Shown in pieces: positions 1-6,144 of a stretch of 9,134 bases of DNA. The translations under genes and the position numbers were made by a program. Numbering within the stretch: position 1 is the stretch's first letter; every line of letters starts with the position of its first letter. The notes beneath the pieces are model-generated. The model made no database searches. It was not told where the DNA came from and was given only the letters and a program-made list of their open reading frames with translations. The stretch is from Parachlamydiaceae bacterium (GTDB taxonomy: Bacteria > Chlamydiota > Chlamydiia > Chlamydiales > Parachlamydiaceae), in NCBI GenBank assembly GCA_030679615.1, contig JAUXSJ010000147.1, positions 1 through 9,134 on the forward strand, in the 5' to 3' direction.

Positions 1-2
1 AT

Positions 3-677
3 GGAACAGCTCTTTATGGTGGTGTAAATATTCATGAAGATCTTATTCAAAATCCAGGTACTTTAGTTGCTGGTATTGCTAATGCTTTTGTCACATTTGA
101 AACAAGGATGACTCCATTCGATACCTTAGTGAGATTTAATGGTTCGAAATTTGGTCGTTTAGGTGTTTTTTGTTGGGATTTTGGAGATGCCACAGGGATC
201 TGTCATACTTCTCCTGTTATCTCTCATCGATATGCAAGACCTGGTACTTATGTTGTTAAATTGACAACGATTATTCGAGGATTACCATTTACGACTAGTA
301 GAACAATTCAAGTTGCACCAACAGCAGTTCCCAATGCATGCGTTTTAGTTTGTCCTCCAAGACATGTACAACTCAAACGTTCTCTTACAGCTCATAGGCA
401 TGTCATGAATGTTATTAAATGGAAAGGAGCAAAAGCAAATAATTTATGTGAAAATCCAGCTTATTATCTTGTATTTAGAGATGAAAGTTTGACTAAATTA
501 GTTGCAAAAGTTAGCGATCCAGATAAAAATGGAACTTATAAAGCTTTTGATAAAACAAAACTAAAAGCAAAAACAGCTTATACTGTTGTAGCAGTTGATG
601 TTAATGGAAATTTTTCAATTCCAGTTACTGTTAGAAGTGTCAGAGGTACTAATAAGCCATGTGGGTGCGGAAATTGA
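3..677 (+). CDS. PKD / fibronectin III-like surface protein, 3' part only
   Basis: The frame is open from the left edge, so this is the C-terminal part of a longer protein, with 224 residues visible. The ATG at 108 lies inside the domain-bearing frame, so I do not take it as the start. The first domain resembles a PKD fold: WDFGD is encoded at 174-188, followed by a HRYARPGTYVVKL segment, the usual PKD signature. The last 90 or so residues look fibronectin III-like (a YTVVAVDVNGNFS stretch). PKD and FN3 domains are extracellular beta-sandwiches used in adhesion or stalks, so a surface or secreted location is likely. Seven cysteines are visible, including the C-terminal CGCGN. Chlamydial envelopes rely on disulfide-linked proteins, so cross-linking is possible but is inference. 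It is the only plus-strand gene here and is followed by a strong terminator. The exact family and ligand are unknown. Confidence 0.8.
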   Translation, partial: GTALYGGVNIHEDLIQNPGTLVAGIANAFVTFETRMTPFDTLVRFNGSKFGRLGVFCWDFGDATGICHTSPVISHRYARPGTYVVKLTTIIRGLPFTTSRTIQVAPTAVPNACVLVCPPRHVQLKRSLTAHRHVMNVIKWKGAKANNLCENPAYYLVFRDESLTKLVAKVSDPDKNGTYKAFDKTKLKAKTAYTVVAVDVNGNFSIPVTVRSVRGTNKPCGCGN

Positions 678-716
678 TCGAATGGAATTTTAGTAATGGA
701 ATTCTTGGTGTTTGAT

Positions 717-750
717 AAAAAGCCTTTTCAGTTATGAAAAGGCTTTTTTA
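717..750 (+). terminator. Rho-independent terminator, probably bidirectional
   Basis: A perfect 14-bp stem (717-730 pairing with 735-748) has a 4-base GTTA loop. It contains the GC block AGCC/GGCT and runs into a T tract. It starts 39 bases after the stop of the PKD-protein gene. The A tract on the 5' side means the reverse strand also ends in a T run, so it could stop transcription arriving from the minus-strand genes too. Confidence 0.9.
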
Positions 751-775
751 TAATCGTTGATCAATAATAAATTAT

Positions 776-1396
776 TTACGTAAGCTATGCTTGGGGCCAA
801 AATAGACAGGTCGTCTCGGCACTTGCATCAACCTAATTTATGTTAGCAATAAAAAACAGGATAGGCAGGTATAGGCATCAGGACAAAATATATTTACATT
901 TAATGATTTGTAATTATCAAGTCGTATGCGATTGATTCTGAATAGCTTTTGGATCGCTCTGACGAGCTCTATGCCTTTTTTTATCGTATTCCCACAGTTC
1001 CTTCGTCACTGTGGGCTGTAATGGGAGTCGTCCTACGGACTCTAGAACAAAATAAAAAAAACTTATGAATATAAGAGAACCTTTTCATCTTTGTTATAGA
1101 GTCCAAAGGACGACTCCCATTACAGCCCATAGTGACTGAGAAGCGAGTTTACGAGCGACGAAGGAACTGTGGGAATACGAAAAAAAAAAGGCATAGAGCT
1201 CGTTAGAGCGATTCAAAAGCTATTCAGAATCAATCGCATACGACTTGATAATTACAAATCATTAATTGTAAAGTATTTTTTGTCCTGATGCCTATGTCTA
1301 CCTATCCTGTTTTTTTATTGTTAGCATAAATTAGGTTGATGCAAGTGCCGAGACGACCTGGTTATTTGGCCCCAAGCTTTTAGGCTCCTAGCGTAG
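776..1396. repeat. Giant imperfect palindrome (long inverted repeat), possible MITE-like element
   Basis: This fills the gene-free stretch between the two converging transcription units. The left arm 789-1048 is the reverse complement of the right arm 1093-1377, around a 44-base spacer. By hand I count about 17 substitutions and 4-5 single-base indels, plus one 23-base segment present only in the right arm. That is about 93% identity over 260 aligned bases. The outer tips start GCTTGGGGCCAA. Pairing continues weakly outward to TACG (777-780) and CGTA (1392-1395). The direct repeat AATAATAA(A)TTAT at 763-775 and 1397-1408 abuts these limits and could be a target-site duplication, but it is AT-rich and short. 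Inside the left arm, CCCACAGT (991-998) and ACTGTGGG (1008-1015) form a nested hairpin. No ORF of note lies inside. It could be a non-autonomous mobile element, an inverted duplication of a dispersed repeat, or a structural terminator. I see no other feature between 678 and 1420. Confidence 0.9.
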
Positions 1397-1420
1397 AATA
1401 ATAATTATGATGTTTATGAA

Positions 1421-2113
1421 TTATATTACTTTTAAGCCTTTAGAATATAATTGTGGGTGGGTATTAATCCACTTACACTGCTTCCCTATTCTAATAGGTG
1501 CATTAAAAATTCCACAATTAGTTTCAAAACGAGTCGGTATAGTAGATGCACGCATCCATTTTTGCATGGTTTTAAATAAGCTTACATTTGGAAAAATATT
1601 TTCATCTCTAACTTTAAAAATTTCTAATTTCTCATTCTGAAAAAGATTGGGGAAAGAAAATTGAATACCCCAATAAATTGCATTTAATCCTAATGTCGAA
1701 CGAAATTTTTGATCTGATTCGAAAAAATCAAAACGATGGTTTTGCAATTGAATGACAGGCGTTTCAACCTTAACAAGACACTGCTCTGAATTAATGGGAA
1801 ACGTGTATAAGGCATTAATTGTGTTTGTCCAAATAGAAGAGAAATAACTCAGAAAAAGAGCATCATTAGGAAGTTGACCGTGTTTTAAATCATTAATATA
1901 TTCACTGTAGACTTCTAGAAAATGATTTTTAGAAATAATTTCTTTCCCAATTGAGATCACTCCGCTGGTTTGAATAATCCAAAAATCCCCAAGATATTGA
2001 ATAAGATTTTTCATTTCATCTATATCAAGTAAAACTTGATATGACTGCCATTTAGAAGCTTGGTAAGGGGGTGAAAGGGTTGAACGTTTAATGAGAGTAG
2101 GTTGAGGAGTCAT
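1421..2113 (-). CDS. Hypothetical protein, 230 aa, third gene of the dksA-lspA unit
   Basis: I do not recognise a family. The ATG at 2113 lies 26 bases inside the 3' end of lspA, so translational coupling to lspA is likely; no clear Shine-Dalgarno sequence precedes it. The next in-frame Met is residue 34, which would leave a gap after lspA. The protein has no signal peptide and no long hydrophobic segment. It is fairly rich in aromatic residues (several Trp, Phe and Tyr), which suggests a folded soluble cytoplasmic protein. Conserved-looking stretches include FWIIQTSGVISIGKEII (about residues 44-60) and AIYWGIQFSFPNLF (about 145-158). It is the last gene before the large palindrome, whose right arm begins 44 bases beyond the stop. 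Uninterrupted frame length and position in the operon support a real gene; the function is unknown. Confidence 0.8.
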   Translation of the reverse strand: MTPQPTLIKRSTLSPPYQASKWQSYQVLLDIDEMKNLIQYLGDFWIIQTSGVISIGKEIISKNHFLEVYSEYINDLKHGQLPNDALFLSYFSSIWTNTINALYTFPINSEQCLVKVETPVIQLQNHRFDFFESDQKFRSTLGLNAIYWGIQFSFPNLFQNEKLEIFKVRDENIFPNVSLFKTMQKWMRASTIPTRFETNCGIFNAPIRIGKQCKWINTHPQLYSKGLKVI

Positions 2114-2642
2114 GGTTTGTTAAAGGTTTAATTAAAGAGATTAAAAATAGTAATCCAATGCCAGTGGAAATAAAGGCATCCGCTAAATTGAAAACAGGGA
2201 AATCATATCCCCATAAAACAACATGAAACATATCAATGACATGTCCATATAAAAAATAATCTAAAACATTACTCAAAGCACCTGATATAATAAGAATTAA
2301 AGGAATGTTCCAAGATGACTCATTATTATATTTAAATAAATAAATAATTAAACCGATGATGAGCAAGATACGTAGAACCATAAGTTCATATTGATAATTT
2401 GAAAAAATGCCCCAAGCAGCACCAAAATTCGTGATATGATTAATTGAGAATTCGATGCCTAAAAAATCTCTAAAAATACCAATTCCTCCGTAAGGATATA
2501 AATAATTAGAGGAATTAATTAATGGTAAATAAATAGATGTCAATTTTTTTGAAATTTGATCGATAATAATCAAAAAAAATCCTGTCCATAATAAATATTT
2601 GGACATTTTAATTGTAGGATTCGTTTGATGTTTTAGTTGCAT
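2088..2642 (-). CDS. lspA: Lipoprotein signal peptidase (signal peptidase II)
   Basis: LspA is the inner-membrane aspartyl protease that removes signal peptides from diacylglyceryl-modified prolipoproteins. This 184-residue protein has the expected four hydrophobic segments (roughly 15-31, 88-104, 112-128 and 156-175). It also has the family motifs in order: IIDQISK near residue 28, TNFGAAWGIF near 71-80 (family NxGAAF), and SNVLDYFLYGHVIDMF, then FNLADA. The catalytic aspartates are D137 (in VID) and D155 (in LADA). It starts 10 bases after the dksA stop and overlaps the next gene by 26 bases. The ATG at 2642 is kept, although MSKYLLW from Met13 (2606) looks like a typical N-terminus. Neither start has a strong ribosome site, and the 2642 start has a weak AGG about 10 bases upstream. 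As I recall, dksA-lspA adjacency is shared with Chlamydia. Confidence 0.95.
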   Translation of the reverse strand: MQLKHQTNPTIKMSKYLLWTGFFLIIIDQISKKLTSIYLPLINSSNYLYPYGGIGIFRDFLGIEFSINHITNFGAAWGIFSNYQYELMVLRILLIIGLIIYLFKYNNESSWNIPLILIISGALSNVLDYFLYGHVIDMFHVVLWGYDFPVFNLADAFISTGIGLLFLISLIKPLTNHDSSTYSH

Positions 2643-2652
2643 TCAAAAAAAC

Positions 2653-3018
2653 CTATAACAAACCTTTTTCCAATTTACTTTGCGCTTCAACGGTCATTGT
2701 GGCATAAGGAATGGCTTTTAAACGGGCAATTGGAATTTCTTTTCCTGTAATATCACAAATTCCATAAGTATTTTCTTCAATTTTTTTTAAAGCTCTGTCG
2801 ATATGTCTTAAAATTTCATATTCCTTACTAGTGACTTCAAGACTAATTGTACGATCAAAATCATCTGTTCCTTGATCAGCCTGATGTTGTGAATAGCCTG
2901 TGGATTCGTCCGGTTTTTTTACTTCAGCGTTAGAACCCTTTAAAGAATGCGTTAATTGTGCACGCATATCTTCTAAAATTTTTTTGAATTTTACAATTTC
3001 TGGTTTTTTTAATGACAT
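2653..3018 (-). CDS. dksA: DksA/TraR-family RNA polymerase-binding protein lacking most zinc-ligand cysteines
   Basis: DksA-family proteins enter the RNA polymerase secondary channel with a coiled-coil hairpin and, in many bacteria, act with ppGpp on stringent promoters. This 121-residue protein has the coiled-coil arms (about 5-25 and 60-83), and the tip DDFDRT at 52-57 aligns with the E. coli DxxDxA tip. The acidic residues D52 and D55 are kept, but the Ala position is Thr57. The C-terminal globular segment YGICDITGKEI...RLKAIPYATMTVEAQ is clearly the DksA zinc-finger region. Only C88 remains; the other three ligand positions are T91, T109 and A112, so it should not bind zinc through a C4 site. 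Zinc-less relatives occur elsewhere in the family. It is the first gene of a unit with lspA and has a strong ribosome site. The family call is secure; the ppGpp response is not predictable from sequence. Confidence 0.92.
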   Translation of the reverse strand: MSLKKPEIVKFKKILEDMRAQLTHSLKGSNAEVKKPDESTGYSQHQADQGTDDFDRTISLEVTSKEYEILRHIDRALKKIEENTYGICDITGKEIPIARLKAIPYATMTVEAQSKLEKGLL

Positions 3019-3024
3019 TTTAGA

Positions 3025-3030
3025 CCTCCT
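3025..3030 (-). promoter_or_regulatory. Strong Shine-Dalgarno for dksA
   Basis: On the minus strand this reads AGGAGG, a full match to the core anti-Shine-Dalgarno complement, and is 6 bases from the dksA ATG. It is the best ribosome site in the window and fixes the dksA start at 3018. Confidence 0.85.
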
Positions 3031-3135
3031 TTTCTCGTGATTTGCTGAACATATCGGAGTGAATAATTAGAGTCTACAAAAATATTCAGCATCGTTTAAA
3101 TTTATAAAAATGATTGATAAATGAAGTTATATACT

Positions 3136-3293
3136 CATAAGGACATCAGAGACTTCAAGGAAATTTAATGCTGAGGCAGAGATGCGGAGCGCTGAAGAGA
3201 AGTACATTTTATAGTCGATCAAATTTCAAATTTAAAATGTTTTTCTCTGCGGCTTTCTGTTAAACTTCCTTGTAGTCTGATGACCATATTATG
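3136..3293. repeat. Palindromic element A (intergenic inverted repeat)
   Basis: An imperfect inverted repeat occupies most of the dksA upstream spacer. Outer arms CATAAGGACATCAGAGACTT (from 3136) and the complement ending at 3293 pair well, as do AAGGAAATTTAA and TTAAACTTCCTT. The inner stem ACATTTTA (3204-3211) pairs with TAAAATGT (3233-3240) around a 21-base loop. The left arm carries about 16 extra bases of purine-rich GAGGCAGAGATGCGGAGC. It begins 22 bases past the stop of the beta-propeller gene. Its core resembles element B at 7253-7458, notably GAGAAGTACATTTTA against GAGAAGAACATTTAAA. No ORF is inside. It may act as a 3' structure for the upstream gene. Confidence 0.75.
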
Positions 3294-3314
3294 TTTGATA
3301 TCACTTATGGCAAT

Positions 3315-4352
3315 TTATTCTAATTCAGGTGGCATGGTAAAATCGGCAATAAAAATTTGACAAGTGCCATCTTCTCCTCGTTTTGACGTCCACATTATTT
3401 TTTTTCCATCATGACTAAACACGGGTAAACCATCAAAACCTGAATGATGTGTCAATCGATATTCAACACCTGTTTCAATATTAATGAGATAAATTTCATA
3501 ATGTCGATGACCATGAATAGAGGTTGTAAATGCCACAACTTTACCATTTGGATGCCAATATGGTGCCCAATTAACAGCTCCATTATTTGTAAGTTGGTGT
3601 TCATTAGATCCATCTTTATCAATCAGATATATTTGTAGATAATCTACTTGATCTCGATCTACGCGAAAGATGATTCGTTTACCATCAGGAGAAAAGAACG
3701 GGCCTCCATGATAACAATGATCAATTGTAGTAATTTTTTTTACATCAGATCCATCCGAATTCATGACATAGAGGTGCATTGAACCGGATACATTACTAGC
3801 AAAAACAATTTCTGATCCATCAGGTGAATAGGCACATTCGGCATGATAGGCTGCACCACTTGTTAATTGAGTTAATCCTGAACCATCTAAATTAATTTCG
3901 TATATATTCATATAGGGAGTTAAATCCCATTTATAATTACCTGTTTTAGTTGTTGATTGTTCTGAAAGTATACATTCTTGACTTAATTCAGGATCACTAT
4001 GACTAGAAGCAAAAATCATTTTGTTTTTAAATGGATGAAAAAAAGAACATGTGCAGGCTCCAATTCCTGTACTCATGAGAAAAGGAATTTGTTCCTCTAG
4101 ATTCATTTTATAAATTTGATATGTTGTTTTTCCTTTCGGCACAGCTTGGAATGCAATCGTTTGATCATCAGGTGAAAAATAAGCTTCACCTGCTTTCTCA
4201 AAGCCCATAGAAGGATAAGTTAATTGACGAATGTTTTTTAAATAAAGTTTTTCAATTTTTGAATCGAAAATTTCTTCTGCGTTTAAAAAATTTAGAATAA
4301 AAAAAAATGTAAAAAAATAACGAAAAGTAGATTTTAAAAAATATACAAACAC
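3315..4352 (-). CDS. Exported TolB-like (PD40) beta-propeller protein
   Basis: The 345-residue product starts with a hydrophobic signal peptide (residues about 3-24, likely cleavage after NFLNA at 25/26), so it is exported. Six PD40/WD40-like blades follow. Their signature strands lie at about 59-68 (FSPDDQTIAF), 105-116 (degenerate FHPFKNK), 175-186 (YSPDGSEIVF), 220-229 (FSPDGKRIIF), 266-275 (WHPNGKVVAF) and 312-323 (FSHDGKKIMW). Most are followed by an IYLIN-type strand. It resembles the C-terminal propeller of TolB but lacks TolB's separate N-terminal domain and is shorter, and no pal or tolQRA lies nearby, so I do not call it tolB. Such propellers usually bind proteins or peptidoglycan-associated partners in the periplasm; the partner here is unknown. 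The start codon is GTG, preceded by GGGGAT about 6 bases upstream. It lies 31 bases after the upstream hypothetical gene and so probably shares its transcript. Confidence 0.88.
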   Translation of the reverse strand: MFVYFLKSTFRYFFTFFFILNFLNAEEIFDSKIEKLYLKNIRQLTYPSMGFEKAGEAYFSPDDQTIAFQAVPKGKTTYQIYKMNLEEQIPFLMSTGIGACTCSFFHPFKNKMIFASSHSDPELSQECILSEQSTTKTGNYKWDLTPYMNIYEINLDGSGLTQLTSGAAYHAECAYSPDGSEIVFASNVSGSMHLYVMNSDGSDVKKITTIDHCYHGGPFFSPDGKRIIFRVDRDQVDYLQIYLIDKDGSNEHQLTNNGAVNWAPYWHPNGKVVAFTTSIHGHRHYEIYLINIETGVEYRLTHHSGFDGLPVFSHDGKKIMWTSKRGEDGTCQIFIADFTMPPELE

Positions 4353-4383
4353 TTTTATCCCCGATGTTTCCTAGATTAAAAAT

Positions 4384-6144
4384 TTAGTTTGACAGGATAG
4401 TATATTTAACGCCTTCAATTGGCAATGGATTTGTTAAAATTTTTAGGATTTTTAAACGCATTTCTGGAATTGCATCAAAGTTTGAAATATTAATTTTTGC
4501 AGTTTTAGGAGATGCATTTTGAAAAGATCCTTTTATTGTAAAACGAATATCAAAAGAGGCTGAGTCTTTTCTTTCTTGGAATGTTAAAAAATTAAACCGT
4601 TTAATAACAGTAACTGTAAAATTGTCTGATTGAATAAGAACTTCGCATTTAATACCAGCTTGGTCATCATGAAAAGGAAAAATGGATTTTTGATCATATA
4701 AGGAGGGATATTGACTTCTAAAAATATTTGAACAAAAAGACCATAAAGAATTTCCACATAAACTAAGTATATCTATCGGTGTAAAAATTTCTGGTGAGTT
4801 AATTTTTTCAAAATTGTAAAGACGGTTCATTTCTTGATCAACAATACCATTATGAGATGCTGGATTGGGATTCATTACTTCGATGATTTTTTGTATCATA
4901 TGAGCAAAGATTTTTTTCTTTAATTCTAAAGATGTAATCTTTTCATCATTTTGATTTTGTTGATTAATTAAATTAGCGATATCTTCTTTAATATTATGAG
5001 AATTGATAGTGAAAGCTTTGAATATAAGCTCACATGTATTTCCTGTTAAAAAACTTCTTACAGTTTGTGAGTTGTCAATTTCATTTAATGTTTTAGTTAA
5101 TGAATCAGTAACGTCCCATTCAAATTCTGAATGGTATAGAATCTCAAGTTCGATTTTTTCTTTAAAACAATGACTAATGTGTTTTTCAAGTCTTTTAAAA
5201 CGATCTTCAAAACTTAAATTGGATACAATTTCTTTGGCAATTTTTATATCTGGGTTAATAGATAAGCAGATAATTTTTTTAACAAATTTTGAGAAATCAG
5301 GTTTTTTTATAAGATTAATTAATGGGAGGATAACATCAATTTGTATACTAGATTCATTCAATTGAGAAAATGTTTGAATACATAATGTTAAATCTTCCTC
5401 AACATTATTTTTAAAAGAAGCTGTAAGTTCTAATTCATGTTCTGTTATAAAAGCTTTAATACTAGGTATAATTTTTATAAAATTTGAAATTTTTTCTCTA
5501 AAAATATTTTGTAAGTTTAAATCAGTAATAAAGTTTTCTTGTAGGAATTCATTTTTTAGCCCTCTCATTTGAGGAATAGAAAAAAGTGCACTTACTGGAA
5601 TATTGTTTAATTTTTCGTTAATTTTTGTTTGAATTTTCTTGAGAATATTTTTTTCAATTAACGAAATAAATTCTTTTGAAACTCCACTATTTTCATTAGA
5701 TAAAAGTAATGAAAGTTCTTTTTTAAATGTGATAGAAAGAGAATTTTTTAATTTTTTATCTGTAAAATTTAGTAATTCAGTAGAATTTTTTATTAAAGAA
5801 GTTTCTTTTTTTATAGGTTTCTTGATTTGTTTTTTTTCCAACTTTGGACTTAAAGGTTCTTTATCATCATTTAAATTGTTTGTGTTTATTATTTTTTTTA
5901 GAAAAAGTGATTTTTTATCACCTTTAGGACTTATGTTGACTTCTTCAATAGCTTCTCGAGAAATTTCATTTAATTGATTAAAATTTAAATTTCCTCTTGG
6001 TGAGGTTAATTTAGGTGAAGTTTTTGTCTTAGGCTGTTTCGAAATAAAGTGAAGATTGTTTTTTAAATCATTTTGGATTAATTTCAAGTTTAATAATTCT
6101 TGAGATTTGCTTAATGAATTTATGCTTCGAGTTTCAGTGTTCAT
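4384..6144 (-). CDS. Hypothetical protein, 586 aa, possible lineage-specific or effector protein
   Basis: I recognise no family with confidence. I prefer the ATG at 6144, which has AAGGAA a few bases upstream and overlaps the hydrolase stop by 11 bases, giving translational coupling. An earlier in-frame ATG at 6180 would add 12 residues and a 47-base overlap but has a poor ribosome site. There is no signal peptide or membrane segment. Numbering from the 6180 Met, residues 14-150 are Asn/Lys/Ser-rich and probably disordered, with repeated Ser-Pro-basic motifs (SPKLTSPRG near 55-63, SPKGDKK near 84, SPKLEKK near 111). Residues about 150-450 look all-helical, and about 500-598 look beta-rich. 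TVRSFLTGNTCELIFKAF at 383-400 faintly recalls a RasGAP block, but without the rest of that family's motifs. The gene is very AT-rich. A type III effector role is possible but speculative. Confidence 0.8.
   Translation of the reverse strand: MNTETRSINSLSKSQELLNLKLIQNDLKNNLHFISKQPKTKTSPKLTSPRGNLNFNQLNEISREAIEEVNISPKGDKKSLFLKKIINTNNLNDDKEPLSPKLEKKQIKKPIKKETSLIKNSTELLNFTDKKLKNSLSITFKKELSLLLSNENSGVSKEFISLIEKNILKKIQTKINEKLNNIPVSALFSIPQMRGLKNEFLQENFITDLNLQNIFREKISNFIKIIPSIKAFITEHELELTASFKNNVEEDLTLCIQTFSQLNESSIQIDVILPLINLIKKPDFSKFVKKIICLSINPDIKIAKEIVSNLSFEDRFKRLEKHISHCFKEKIELEILYHSEFEWDVTDSLTKTLNEIDNSQTVRSFLTGNTCELIFKAFTINSHNIKEDIANLINQQNQNDEKITSLELKKKIFAHMIQKIIEVMNPNPASHNGIVDQEMNRLYNFEKINSPEIFTPIDILSLCGNSLWSFCSNIFRSQYPSLYDQKSIFPFHDDQAGIKCEVLIQSDNFTVTVIKRFNFLTFQERKDSASFDIRFTIKGSFQNASPKTAKINISNFDAIPEMRLKILKILTNPLPIEGVKYTILSN

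Noticed and set aside
776..1396. CRISPR array, tRNA or transposase remnant inside the large palindrome
   Set aside because: There are no evenly spaced direct repeats, no cloverleaf with an anticodon arm, and no open frame with transposase motifs on either strand.
1407..1640. 77-residue plus-strand open frame
   Set aside because: It is antisense to the 3' end of the 230-residue gene, with low-complexity hydrophobic content and no family signature.
3071..3099. Possible dksA promoter (minus-strand TTAAAC, 17-base gap, TAGACT)
   Set aside because: The matches to consensus hexamers are only partial (3/6 and 4/6) in AT-rich DNA, where such pairs arise by chance.
3444..3638. 64-residue plus-strand open frame
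   Set aside because: It is antisense to propeller blades of the PD40 protein, with no independent support.
3315..4352. Calling this gene tolB
   Set aside because: Only the PD40 propeller is present; the TolB N-terminal domain is missing, the length is short, and no Tol-Pal genes are nearby.
5177..5977. Plus-strand open frames at 5177-5365 and 5639-5977
   Set aside because: They are antisense shadows of the AT-rich 586-residue gene; their Phe/Ser-rich composition is what antisense Lys/Glu/Asn codons give.
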